The notes beneath the pieces were generated by a model. That model was not told where the DNA came from. It was given only the letters and a program-made list of their open reading frames with translations, and did not search any database. From Parelaphostrongylus tenuis (Eukaryota > Nematoda > Chromadorea > Rhabditida > Metastrongylidae), in assembly GCA_019055375.1 (NCBI GenBank), contig JAHQIW010000035.1:124001-188000 (forward strand): a stretch of DNA of 64,000 nucleotides, read 5' to 3'. Numbering within the stretch: position 1 is the stretch's first letter; the number at the start of each line of letters is the position of its first letter. Below, in pieces: positions 1-10,283 of the stretch. The position numbers were made by a program, and so were the translations under genes.

Positions 1-2108
1 AAAGCCTCTTTCTCAGCGATGGACTGGGAGTCTCCCAATGGAGAGTACCATAACGAAATAGATCACATCTTAGTAAAGCGAAGGTTTTGCCTGACCGATG
101 TTCAGACCATCGCCTCCTTCGCGCAACGTTCCGTTTTTCAAGGACAGGAGAGAAAGCCGCTAAATTCAAACAACGAAGTCCCAGATTACCATAAACTGGG
201 ATGTATTCAAATCATTAGTCGGCTCTTGGGAAGATACCGTTGTCGACAACATCGACGAAGAATACGATCGACTCGTTGAATATCTTCACGTTAGCGCTAT
301 AAAAGCCGAGAGTCCTAAGGTCACGAAGAGACGCTTGTCTCCGCAGACACTCGAGCTGATACGTCAACGCGGAATCGCACGAGCTACAGGCAACCGAATC
401 CTTACGTCCGATCTTGCGAAACGATGCAGAGAAGCGATAAAAGAAGACCTCAAAGAGAGAAGAGCAGCAGTTATGGCAGAAGCTGCAGAAGCTGGGAAGA
501 GCATTCGCAAAGCCCAGCGAGGCTTCGCCAACTATAAGACCAAGATGATTGCACTCCGATACCCTGACGGGACACTTACAGCTTCGAGAAGGGCTATGAA
601 GAAAATCATCCACCAATACTACTCGGATCTCTTCGCTAGCCATGTCTTTTACCGTCATATAAATTAAAAGAGGACGAATATGTTGTTCCACCGGTCCTCC
701 CTTCCGAAATCCGACATGCTATATCGTCGGTGAAGAACAGAACAACACCCGGTCTAGACAGGATTAATCAGAACACCTGAAGAACCTGCCGCCAGTTCTC
801 ATCAACACCCTGGCTCGGCTGTTCACTCGCTACCTGTCAGAATGCAAGGCTCCTATTCAATGGAAAACCAGCAACACCGTATTGTTGTTCAAAAAGGGAG
901 ACCTCCACGACATAGGCAATTATCGCCCAATCTGCTTACTATCCGTTGTCTATAAACTCTTTACTCGAGTCATCCTAAACAGGATTGACAGAACACTGGA
1001 CGAAGAACAGCCATGCGAACAAGCAGGGTTCCGAAAAGGATTTAGTACCATAGACCACATCCACACGATTACAAGACTCATTGAAGTTTCACGAGAGTAC
1101 AAGCAACCACTCTGCCTCACTTTCATCGATCTGAAGAAAGCCTTGATTCAGTGGAAACAGAAGCGGTTATAGAGGCTCTGGATAACCAAGGCGTTCCTAC
1201 TCGGTACATAATGATTCTTCGTGAGCTTTACAAAGATTTCACGACCAAAATATCTCCATTCTACGACAATATCACCATTGACATAAGAAGAGGGGTTCGA
1301 CAAGGCGATACAATTTCGCCAAAACTATTCACTGCCACCCTGCAAAACGTCATGCGAAAATTAGAATGGGACGATATGGGAGTGAAAATTGACGGTCGAC
1401 AATTAAACCATCTTCGCTTTGCTCGATATCGTCCATTCACGCTCAACGGAACGACAATCTCCGAATGCTCCAGTTACATCTATCTAGGTCGTGAAATCAA
1501 CATGATGAACGACCTAGCTTCAGAGCTGAGCAGGAGGAAACGAGCGGCTTGAGGAACGTTTAAGAGCATCGATGATGTAGTGAAGAGGACAAAGAACATC
1601 CGACTCCGTGCCCATCTTTTCGACTCGACAATTATCCCTGCCCTAACGTATGCAGCAGAAACCTGGTCGCTACGTAAGCAGGATGAAAGATCACTTGGAG
1701 TTATCGAACGCGCAGTCGAAAGGTCGATGCTAGGAGTATCCCGTATCTCGCAAATGAGAGAAAGGATCCGAAGTTCCGACCTACGTCAACGATCGAAAAT
1801 TAGAGACGCCGTTTCTACACGCCAGAATATCAAAAATCAGGTGGGCCGGACACGTGATGCGCTTCAACGACAACGATGGACGAGAGCCGTTACCGACTGG
1901 ATTCCTCGGGACGTCAAGCGCTCTAAAGGAAGACCACTGACCCGTTGCGTCCGATTTCTTCACGAAAGCGATAGAAGAAAGATATGATGCTCAGCGAATC
2001 CCTAGAGCCAGGAGGACCCACTGGGCTACTCTTGCACGCGATAGGGAAAAATGGAAGAGTTGCTGGTACCCTCTCGAGTCACTCGACGATCAACGGGACG
2101 ACAGGTGA
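1..2108 (+). pseudogene. RTE endonuclease/reverse transcriptase remnant (copy I)
   Basis: Reading frames broken by indels together cover the end of the endonuclease (19-279), the linker (335-667), reverse transcriptase blocks with NYRPICLLSVVYKLF and QAGFRKGFSTIDHI (882-1172), the GVRQGDTISPKLF motif (1151-1552) and the conserved RTE C-terminal region with RAVTDWIPRDVKRSKGRPL (1580-1987). The motif-A region is hit by a small deletion near 1143, where LKKAFDSV is reduced to LKKALIQ. With FADD deleted and several frame changes this is a dead copy. The family assignment is secure because the intact homologue lies in the same window. Confidence 0.9.
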
Positions 2109-2120
2109 TGCAGTGATACT
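1..2120 (+). mobile_element. RTE-clade non-LTR retrotransposon, copy I (cut by the window edge, decayed)
   Basis: This copy starts inside the endonuclease domain ([15 protein letters not shown]) and runs through the reverse transcriptase to the 3' tail, which ends in the ACAGGTGAT-type repeat found on all copies here. It is colinear with the better copy at 18910-22265 but damaged. Part of the endonuclease around the SDH motif is missing after CLTDV. The reverse transcriptase has lost roughly 50 residues around base 1428, including the catalytic FADD box: HLRFA runs straight into RYRPFTLNG. A TGG codon has become TGA near 1551. It cannot encode an active enzyme. The 5' part lies outside the window. 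Confidence 0.93.
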
Positions 2121-3622
2121 TCTTAGTGCACTGTTACAGCTAAAAGAATATACGGTTTCGCACTCGGCGCGCACTGTGTGAAGGAAACGAAGAGCAGTTA
2201 CGAAGGGAAGACGAGTGTTCTCGAACCAATTTCCAAATCTAATCGTGGCCCTGTCACGACATTAATACTTGTAGCATGGCCAAGCACTTTTTAGGCAGAA
2301 CTGAAACCTCATTCGATGTCCATTTTTGCACTGACGTTTGTCTTGCCGCCACACCGTATATTTGAAGAACTCGACTGCTTTTTCTCAGTAGTTGGCGGAG
2401 CACAATAACACAGAAATAAGAACACTCGGTGAAAACTAGGTCACATTTGGATGAAGGGTGAGACGCAGTGGTTTGATGACGTTTGCTGCGAATGTTCGAA
2501 AACGCAATGGCTTGATGACAAATGTTGCGAAATCCATCCAGAGTCTGGAGCAGAAATTGCGCACCATGTGCGAAACGCAATATTCCTATAGCTCTAACAA
2601 CGCACTGAAAACTTTTCTTCCAAATTCAAGCATTTGACTGAAAGAGTTGAATTGTGCTATTGAACGGTTATTGCAAGTCTGAATAAAAGCTGTGTGTAGC
2701 GAAAAGTGAGCAAATGTGCACACATTTTTATTTTTAATGCTACAGCGCGCTAAGAGATTATGCCAAAAGCAAGCACTATGAAGATTTTGAGATTTAAGCG
2801 ATCGAGTGATATTGTGAAAAAAACAATGGAGTGATACGCACGTGCGGGATTACATCCACATAGTGGTGCGAGCTAGAGACCGGATGTCAAATGCAATCGT
2901 GATTTGCAGTGTGCAACGCAAAAACAGAAGTCTTTTGGAAAATAAATGAAGTAATGAGTTGTTCGAAAATTAGCGTGTCAAGGAATTACAAATTTCTTAA
3001 GAGAAGCTTTTATCAACGAAAAATTCCTAGTAGGTAGAATTTGGTTTTCACTGTTACACAGTAATATAGAGTCAATCAAAAACATAAAATACGTATTCAA
3101 ATTCAGAGATCCGTGTTTGCAGGGCCTTTTCGTTTAGTCAGTTCCCTGTAGGGTGATATTCCCATTATAGAAAATACTAAAGAATATTTACAACTTAGCA
3201 GTCACGAGAATCGGCTGTATACAGCACGTGAGTGATTTTATCATCTTGCGCCAAGTTTGAATATTTCGCGTCCATCATTCCTAATCGCAGAAATATCGCG
3301 AGGAAACTGAGTGAAACGCAAAGGGCATGTTCAAGTGACGAGGCTGTTAAAGCCTAAACAATTGCCTGCACGATATAACTTTAAAACTCACCTCACGAAA
3401 GACTATAAAATAGTGTTATAAGATTATATTCATGGACCCCCACCCCTTTGAGATTTTCTTAAAAGCCTTACGATCTTTTACGCGCATGATTTTGATTCTT
3501 TCCTCTAGGACTCCTATAACCACTTCGAAGTCACCACTAGTGTTTCCTACGTGTACCTAAAACAGTACTTGCCGGACTTTATAACATTCCATCTAGGTGT
3601 TCTTTTAATAGGTTGGTAAGAA
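2121..3622. other. Region without recognised genes
   Basis: AT-rich sequence between copy I of the RTE and a mariner fragment. A 108-residue open frame on the minus strand at 2254-2580 has no recognisable motif and no convincing splice or start context. A short stretch near 2270 (AGCATGGCCAAGCACTT) resembles one near 8795, suggesting an old dispersed repeat. I see nothing else I can support. Confidence 0.5.
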
Positions 3623-4170
3623 ATATCTGGAGCCTCTTGTAAGAAAATTGGAAATTTATGCAGAATTTTTAAAAGAAACAATATTAATAATTCTTTAGAA
3701 TAAAAGTCTTGTTTTCTACGACTTTCTGTCATCGGTGCGTCAAGTTTCGGATCCGATCGAAGTCGACATTCCTTCGAATTTGTATCAAAGAACTCTTAGC
3801 ATGCCTCTTTGACTTCATCAAATGATTCAAATCGGCGTTCATTGAATAAAAGACTTGTCTTCAAGATCACGATCTTTGATATCAAAGCGTTAGAAACAGT
3901 GTCCAGCAACAGATTTGCTTGTTCTGCCTACCCCTTCAACTTCGTTGATTTCATCGACTGCAGCTTGCTGGAAAGATCTTTTATCCACTTATCCAATGAT
4001 TGCGCAATAAAACACGAACCATCGATTGTCATCGTTGGACATGGCGGAGGCTTGTGACAGAGTGACAAATGAAGACGAATGATATCTAGGCCCCCAAAGA
4101 AGAAACTGTATTATTCTCATGACATGCATAGGAGATATCTCGTACTTATTAAAGTGCTCCAGAACTTTTT
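3623..4170 (-). mobile_element. Mariner-family transposon fragment, internally deleted (copy 1)
   Basis: This segment matches the other mariner copy at 50082-50788 end to end. On the minus strand it begins with MSNDDNRWFVFY, continues with a degenerate AAVDEINEVEG stretch, and keeps the 3' part DRKS/ESRRKQDFYS near 3720. Both ends carry the weak inverted terminal sequence CCAGAACTTT on the right and TCTGGAGCCTCTTG on the left. At about 550 bases it is far shorter than the roughly 1.3 kb of a complete mariner, and the catalytic DDE/D core is missing. It would depend on a transposase made elsewhere. Assignment rests on similarity to copy 2, where mariner helix-turn-helix residues are clearer. 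Confidence 0.65.
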
Positions 4171-4268
4171 TGCTTTTTCTTTTTCTTGGACGTTTATTGC
4201 GAGGTTTCAAAAACAGTCGACGTTATGGCTCAATTTTGTTCTACCAGCAAAGATCCATCGACTGAGAA

Positions 4269-4310
4269 GTGGTGATGGACCAGTGTCATTGTAAACTGTT
4301 CCATCACCAC
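4269..4310. repeat. Perfect 11-bp hairpin upstream of a hammerhead motif
   Basis: GTGGTGATGGA at 4269-4279 is exactly complementary to TCCATCACCAC at 4300-4310, leaving a 20-base loop. It lies 36 bases before the hammerhead at 4346. It could be part of the same transcribed element, but that is inference. Confidence 0.6.
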
Positions 4311-4345
4311 ATACGCCTCCCTGCTTGCTACAGTGCACGGCTTAA

Positions 4346-4414
4346 TTGGGAAGGGGATCACTGACGAGGAGGTCGAAACCTCCGAAACACCGGTGTATGG
4401 CCCTGGCGTCCCAA
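4346..4414 (+). ncRNA. Type-I hammerhead ribozyme, all core bases intact
   Basis: The order is stem I 5' strand, CTGACGA (4361-4367), stem II GGAGG/CCTCC with loop TCGAAA (4368-4383), GAA (4384-4386), stem III ACACCGGTGT (4387-4396), A17 (4397), then the stem I 3' strand. This is the known type-I hammerhead layout, with predicted self-cleavage after 4397 at GTA. Stem I pairs near the core (GGATCA with TGGCCC, one mismatch) and again further out: TTGGGA (4346-4351) is perfectly complementary to TCCCAA (4409-4414), with an internal loop between that could make the usual loop contacts. Stem III is a 10-base palindrome, so two molecules could pair into a dimeric ribozyme. A decayed relative with the same palindrome lies on the other strand near 4700-4755. 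Confidence 0.82.
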
Positions 4415-4699
4415 CATCGCTTAAACTTTCAACAATCTTTTTTCCAGAACTTTTTCTCAAACCGTAGTATGCACATACTTAGTGATTTTCTGTTTCTTTT
4501 GAAGATGTGCAGCTACGAGGACTCTAAGGTGATAGTAAAAGTCCTGGAGCAAAAATTAAAAAAAAGATTGTTTCAAAATTCCTTGAGGCTGCATGGATTA
4601 ACTTTTATAATGCAAGAGTTAAAAAAAGAGACTGTGTGAGCATAGCAAATGACATGGATTCTTATCTCATTGTATCTTCTATGAGTAAGGTTCATGCTT

Positions 4700-4755
4700 T
4701 ACAGTGTGCCGCTAACACCGGTGTTTCTCTGCCATATAATCAGTTTACCGGTTAA
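4700..4755 (-). ncRNA. Decayed hammerhead-like motif paired with 4346-4414
   Basis: On the minus strand, CTGATTA is followed by a spacer, GAAACACCGGTGTT and GCGGC. The stem-III palindrome ACACCGGTGT is the same as in the intact ribozyme about 330 bases upstream, in inverted orientation. The core base G8 is changed to T and stem II is not convincing, so I expect no activity. Confidence 0.35.
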
Positions 4756-6087
4756 CTTCTAAATGGCAACTGAACTTCTGAACTGATTTTGCGTTGAGAT
4801 TTTATTAGATATTCAGAAGCTAACTGGATATGGCACGTATATCAATACGTCTAGGCTCGGAGAGGGTCGAGTTCTTCTGAACGTTAGCCAACGATTTTGA
4901 CGGAAATACTAACCTCGCGCAAATTCTATTCAAAGGGAAAACAGTTCGTGGAATACCTCCCGTCAGTTGCTAGGACTTGACGAAGGTCGGATTTTGAATT
5001 TGCTAATGAAGTTGTTCATTTTGAGCAAGAAAGCCACGGTATTCTCCATTAAAATCTCTCATCTCATACTGTACCCAGAAGTAATATTCGGGATGTAAAT
5101 CAGAAGACAGTGTATTGCTTGTCAAAGATCATGTGAATCAACATGCTGTGCCAAGTCACAAGAAACAGGCGCGTTCGTGCAAGCAGTACTTCCTATGTCG
5201 CGCTTCTCTTCGATCACTGACCCGCGAGCATGGGAAATCATGCATAATGATTTTGAATATCACTTTAAAATCATGAATACCTATCATTGTAGCTGTCGTA
5301 ATATCACATCCTATTTACTCTCAAAAAATGAAATTCGAAAGCTAATGATTGCAGACATCCTGCGAATTGATAATCTCAGCTTGTGAATATAAACATCATT
5401 TTGGTTTCAGTTATAAAGAATTTTTTTTTTGTCCGAAGATTCATTTTCAATTTGATTGTTGCCATCAAAATTCATTGTCAACTGGGCACATCAAATCTCA
5501 CATATTCTCTAGTGTTTAATTTCACTTATTCGAGCTTCAAAAACGGAACTGATCTAACATGCAGACAATTACAATTTGTATATTCAAATGTGCTTACATT
5601 GAAAATGAGAGGAATGCTTAGATGCTTGAATTGCAGAGATGTTATGATAACACTTGAACTAAAAAGATCATACAATTCAGGAAGATGTACAAATAGATGA
5701 AAATTCACTGACGTGATAACAATCGTATTTGGCCGTGGCACGGAATGTTTTCAAATCATGTCAAGGCTGATTGCCGTTTCCTCTTTGAGACTAGAACAAT
5801 GCTTGGATGAGGACACTGTTGTTTGCAGGAAAGTGATATCACATAAAATTAAAAAATGAGATCCTGTCATAATATAAGATTTTTAGCTATATTCCTTCTG
5901 AACTTTCATTCCTGTTTCTTACTCTACATGTACCATTAAGTATTACTTATTATGAGCAAAGAAAATTATTGATGCACATAAAATCCAATTCACCTAAAAG
6001 CATATATTTTATTTGACCGCGTAATGCGGTGGTATGATCTTGCAATAAATTCGGTAATGCAGAATGATATAAAAATATTCACGTCAG
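4756..6087. other. Region without recognised genes
   Basis: AT-rich sequence. Open frames at 5177-5386, 5383-5700 and 5526-5741 are short, overlap on both strands and show no domain motif. I see no repeat or RNA that I can support here. Confidence 0.45.
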
Positions 6088-6150
6088 CTGGGATTCGAGC
6101 CCCAACCTCGCTCTTTCCGGAAGCGCTTGCTGAAACCGTTGAACTACTGA
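6088..6150 (-). repeat. tRNA-like sequence (SINE head or tRNA relic)
   Basis: Read on the minus strand this gives TAGTTCAACGGTTT followed about 30 bases later by GGGGCTCGAATCCC, which resemble the A and B boxes of a Pol III promoter. No complete cloverleaf can be drawn by eye. It directly adjoins the inverted repeat 6157-6378 and may be its promoter part. Confidence 0.45.
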
Positions 6151-6156
6151 CGTCCG

Positions 6157-6378
6157 TTTGGCACACCACTCTTTCTGCGCTACAACGCGTTATCTGTCAA
6201 CAGCCACCCGTCTACGGTCTGGCGTGGGTGGTCACAATCGACACTGAACCCACTTATGCTGTCGAAACCCAATATCTGTCAGCATAAGTGGGTTCAATGT
6301 CGATTGTGACTGCCAAGCCTAGACCGTAGACGGTTGGCTGTTGAGAGATAAAGCGTTGTAGCGTAGAAAGAGTAGTGT
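6157..6378. repeat. Foldback repeat, two arms of about 107 bp
   Basis: The left arm 6157-6263 is the reverse complement of 6271-6378 at roughly 85-90 percent identity by eye, for example CCACCCGTCTACGGTCT against AGACCGTAGACGG. The spacer is under 20 bases, so a transcript would fold into one long hairpin. It contains no protein frame. It resembles the other foldback elements of the window but has no hammerhead core that I can see. Confidence 0.8.
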
Positions 6379-7574
6379 GCAGAATTCTACATTACTGGGT
6401 TTTATTGTAAGATCGCCGAACAGCATTATTCAAGCGTCTCATATGTTTTCATGGACTCCCACGATTCGTGTTAAAAACTTAACCAAGATTGACAAATTTT
6501 ATTTTCAAAGTCGTATGGTAAAGCACAAACAATAACAAACATACGTATTCAAATTGCTCTCGTATTGTATTATTACGTATACAATGCCGAGAACACAAAG
6601 GAAGAACAATAACCATGTGACAGCAAGCAATATTTTGAGAGCTACCTATTAAAAAAGATGGCTCAGAAATTTCTATAGCTAAATTCTTCTCAGTTTGTGA
6701 TAAGTTACATAGAACTTTAGCGGAAACAGTTCTTAGTGAATCCTCAAACTAACTCACCCGCATTCATGGGCTGTGTCGCTTGCTCTTTCGATATCATTTT
6801 CTGCTCATCTTTACTAACCTTTTTCTTGCTCTCTGCTACAGATTTTTTATTAACCTTCGGTATTGGTCGTAACACTATATTTTTATGTAATAGATAAATG
6901 ATTCTTGATGTAAAGCTGATTCAAAACGAAAACATACTGTATTTGTCAAAGCTCGCGGTTCTGAAAAAAAAGTTGAACTTGAAATATAGAAGCAGAAGAA
7001 AGGAAGATTAGGAGAGTACTCCTAATAAGAGAAATTGACGAAGGTAAAAAATGTGAATGCTGGGCAGAAATCTTCTATTAACTTCTGAAACTGTTTATCA
7101 GCAATTAGACTATAGTCAGCTATACACCAGCGCAGCTCACTGGTCGGCGCCTAAATTTCCGTTGCTTTCGTCATGAGCCGGTTCTCATTCATGAAGGTCT
7201 AACTGTCTCCCTAAGTGGTACCGTCTTCTTGTTATTACTTTCGCATCACGATTTAGTTTTTCTACGCAATGTTCTGGTAATTTTCAGGTTTTCCTTTATG
7301 AGTGTTCTCCATGTGCGTTTTGCATCTTTCCCTACTCCTAGAGTTCCTATATTATGAAGAGCCGGTCCTATACTATACAACCATCGTACTGTCGAATTTG
7401 ATTTTCTTATGCCGCACAGACAATAAGATGCTGCCTTTTCTGACAGCATTTTAGATACTTTTGTTTGCCAAAGTAAATCTTAATTTCCCACTTTCATTAA
7501 ACCTCGGTGTAGGCAGTCTCTTAGAAATCTCTTCTTAATGGTGAGCTAACACGAGATTTTTATGAATCTTTATA
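6379..7574. other. Region without recognised genes
   Basis: AT-rich. The minus-strand frame at 7246-7449 (67 residues, basic C-terminus) has no recognisable motif and no clear splice context. Nothing else supported. Confidence 0.45.
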
Positions 7575-7735
7575 ATTTGGCAAACGTTTCGGCACTTTTG
7601 CCTCAATCAGGGCCACGGTGATTCGTCTGGGTGTTCACAGCAGTGGTTCTTCCTCCAGTGATGGTCTTCGTAGTCGTCGCATTGTGACAAATCGAGTACT
7701 GTAGATCACCGCAGGAAAGTAGAGTCCTCGACGTT
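7575..7735 (-). repeat. Hammerhead-like repeat unit, first of a direct pair
   Basis: On the minus strand CTGATTGA, GGC...GCC stem II and GAAACGTTTGCC occur at 7580-7610. The hammerhead core CTGANGA has gained one base, so cleavage is unlikely. About 150 bases of this unit recur at 7941-8095 in the same orientation (shared blocks around CACAGCAGT and CGAGTA...GTGGATCAC), giving a repeat spacing of about 368 bases. Known metazoan retrozymes are tandem units of similar length with a hammerhead; membership is inference. Confidence 0.5.
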
Positions 7736-7940
7736 GTTTTTGAGAAAAAAATTTTTCAGCGAGCTCATATCCTTCAATAGTTCTCCACGATACGAGACAT
7801 CCTTTGGGCTGTTGCCGACCGATTTTAGTATTAGCTGACATATAAGAAAGCAAACCTTGTTCATCGAACCTCGCTGTAGTCGATTAATATCCGCTCTTCA
7901 TAGCTGAACTGATAGAAAATTTTTTCTTGTTAACCTTTAT

Positions 7941-8095
7941 TAAAATGCTTAACGTTTTGGCGATTTCGCCTCATCAGAGCCGCGATGATTCGCGTCAGAT
8001 GTCCACAGCAGTTGTTCTTGTTTCAACGTCGATCTTCGTGGCCGAGGCATCGCGACAATCGAGTAGTGTGGATCACTTCATAAAAGTTGAAAAGA
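7941..8095 (-). repeat. Hammerhead-like repeat unit, second of a direct pair
   Basis: Minus strand shows CTGATGA (7971-7977 reversed), stem II GGCGA/TCGCC with loop AA, then AAAACGTTAAG. The CTGATGA box and stem II are perfect, but the invariant G12 of GAAAC is changed to A, which normally abolishes cleavage. It repeats the unit at 7575-7735 in direct orientation. Confidence 0.55.
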
Positions 8096-9230
8096 CTAGA
8101 ACGAACTACTGCTGACACACGGAACAGAAGCAATGTGGCGATGGGCCAAAAGAATACTTATCACAGCGACTTCAAAGCAACATCAATCAATAACTTCAAA
8201 GTTGTGACCTGAATAAGTGCGCGAGGATAGGATGTGGATTGAAGTAACTAGAGTTGCTGTTTCCAATCGAGGGGTTTTTCTTGACAATTAGATCTAGCAC
8301 TACATAAGGCAGCGAATATTTTAAGAAATTATTATTGCAGCTGAGTATTATTTATTATATTTATATATTATATTATCCTTGTTCAATTTTAGACTAAAAT
8401 CTATCTATTGTCTGTCTATTTTCACTTGTGCTCAAGTTATGCATAGTAAAAATCAGGTTCGCAGTAATTGAGTTGCAGAAGATGCCCAAACACATTTCCA
8501 CCATATTCGTCCCAAGCGAGTGTCAGTGCTGCACCACTCCACAATCGCCATAATCAACGTTAATTTTTCAAGAAGAATTAGCGGAAGCTCGCAATAGCAA
8601 AAAGCACAGGCCACAGTTATGTTCCGTCCTCTGCAAATGCTCTGAGTCGGCATTTGCACGAGCGTAAAAACATCGTCGATCTTCAGCAAGAGAAACGTCA
8701 AAATCAACGCTTCTAGCTATCAACAGCAAGTTTCACTGGGCATACATGAACCTTGAAGTACTGAACTTTTTGACACCTCCGGATTTACGCTTAGCATGGC
8801 TGAGCACTTGCACATTCGGTCCGTCAAACGATTGCATTATGCCAAAAGCAGCTTACAAGCTTTTTGTGCAGTCATAACTGGCTGTCAAATTCGCCTTATC
8901 TCCACCTAGTGAATTACTCCGTGTGGTCCATAGGGGAGGAAAATGTCTCCACTACTCGATACACTGGCGTAGACCCGCTCAAAGCAGCTTCGACACGCGC
9001 TCGCGACGAAATTACGGTGGATTTGTGTGCGAGTTCTTGTGCAACTCAGCTACTGCAATTCGATGATTTTCACGATACATAACTTGAGCATAACTGAAAA
9101 TAGACAAGTAAATAAAGTGGATTCTAAACCAAAATTGAGCCGGAATTTCAATAAGCTTATCAAGATTGATAGAAAGATTTCATATCTATGCTAAAACTAG
9201 CAAGCTAAAAATTGACAACTTTTTCCGCAC
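8096..9230. other. Unassigned region with one dispersed repeat
   Basis: No gene supported. The stretch around 8958-9022 (CACTGGCGTAGACCCGCTCA through GACGAAATTAC) recurs in diverged form at 10970-11045, so part of this region is an old dispersed repeat of unknown type. Open frames on both strands at 8453-8707 and 8864-9082 lack motifs. Confidence 0.45.
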
Positions 9231-9258
9231 ACACACACACTCTCTCTCTCTCTTTCTT

Positions 9259-9317
<59 letters not shown>
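9231..9317. repeat. Compound microsatellite (CA)n(CT)n(TA)n
   Basis: Runs of CA, then CT/TCTT, then TA directly abut the inverted RTE leader beginning at 9318. The neighbouring open frames with SLSLSL and IYIYIY runs are products of this repeat and not genes. Confidence 0.95.
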
Positions 9318-9677
9318 GAGGGAAATGAGGCACATATTTATCGCTGTTTCTAGCATTTTGATACCCAACGAATAGCTTGCTAGGCTCTAAACGTGGGGGC
9401 TGGGTACTCATGAGTAGCTTGCCAGTCCTCTCTCGGAGGAGCGGCCGTTCTATACGCCACGATATCGAAAAAAGGTGGGCAGGACACCTGATGTGCTTCA
9501 ACGACAACCAATGGACGAGAGCCGTTACCGACTGGATTCCTCGGGACATCAAGCCTACAGGAAGGTCACCGATCTGTTGGTGCGATTTCTTCGCGAAAGC
9601 TATAGAAGAGAGATATGATGCTCAGCGAATCCTCAGAGAGAGGAAGACCCACTGGGCTACTCCTGTCCGCGATGGGG

Positions 9678-9688
9678 AAAAATGGAAG
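9678..9688. repeat. Target-site duplication, left copy (foldback A)
   Basis: AAAAATGGAAG occurs here and again at 10213-10223, exactly bounding the inserted foldback. In uninterrupted RTE copies the word occurs once at this position, so it was duplicated on insertion. Confidence 0.85.
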
Positions 9689-9816
9689 TATATTCAGTAT
9701 ATCATAAATTTCGTTTCGAGTGTTTTCTTAAGACCACAGCTCAAATTTCAATATGCCTTGCAATCATTTTTGAGCCACGCATGTCAGTGGTCTGTCAAAC
9801 AGGGCTGACTTATAGA

Positions 9817-9859
9817 GCCTGATACACGTGTTTCAATCTTGCGATCTCGTCAGTCGGAC
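9817..9859 (-). ncRNA. Type-I hammerhead ribozyme, left arm of element A
   Basis: Minus strand: stem I GTCCGA, CTGACGA, stem II GATC-GCAA-GATT, GAA, stem III ACACGTGT, A17, stem I TCAGGC. All core bases are intact. Stem II ends in a tolerable G-T pair and stem I has one mismatch. Predicted cleavage follows GTA. Confidence 0.78.
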
Positions 9860-10101
9860 AGTTACCTTTTTCGTCTTTTGCTAATCTCTGTGGTAGCTCC
9901 AGTCCCCACACTAAGAGTTAGCGACGACGAACGTTTTACACTCTATGTCCAGTGCAATCGAATCGAGCAATCGAGTGTACAACACTATGTGTTTGGTGAG
10001 TTTTTCACTGGACATAGTGTGTAAAACGTTCGCCGTCGCTAACTCTTAGTGTGGGGACTGAAGCTTCCACAGAGATTAGCAAAAGACGAGAAAGGGTCAC
10101 T

Positions 10102-10145
10102 GCCCGACTAACGAGATCGCAAGATCGAAACATGTGTATCGGGCT
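10102..10145 (+). ncRNA. Hammerhead ribozyme, right arm of element A, core mutated
   Basis: GCCCGA, CTAACGA, GATC-GCAA-GATC, GAA, ACATGTGT, A, TCGGGC. Stem I and stem II are perfect but G5 of CTGACGA is changed to A, a substitution known to destroy hammerhead activity. Stem III keeps its palindrome except for one change. Confidence 0.72.
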
Positions 10146-10283
10146 CTATGAGTCAGCCCTGTTTGACAGACCACTGACATGCGTGTCTCAAAAATGATTG
10201 CAAGGCATATTGAAAAATGGAAGTGTTACTGGTACCCGCTCGAGTCACCCGACGATCAGCGGGACGATAGGTGATGCAGGTGA

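Larger units (their letters stand above)
9689..10212. mobile_element. Hammerhead-bearing foldback element A
   Basis: This 524-base insertion interrupts RTE copy II and is flanked by the 11-base duplication AAAAATGGAAG. Its arms (about 9750-9975 and 9990-10212) are inverted repeats meeting near ACACTATG...CACTGGACATAGTG. Each arm carries a hammerhead ribozyme, on the minus strand in the left arm and the plus strand in the right. An extra outer segment CGTTTCGAGTGTTTTCTTAAG is present only on the left here and only on the right in element B, so the unit is asymmetric. No protein is encoded, so it must have been mobilised in trans. The long duplication starting with an A-run suggests reverse-transcriptase-primed insertion; that is inference. 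Confidence 0.82.

Noticed and set aside
7246..7449. 67-residue minus-strand frame ending in a basic tail
   Set aside because: Looks superficially protein-like but no motif, splice signal or second copy supports it.
9166..9375. Open frames with SLSLSL and IYIYIY runs on both strands
   Set aside because: Produced by the CT/TA microsatellite.
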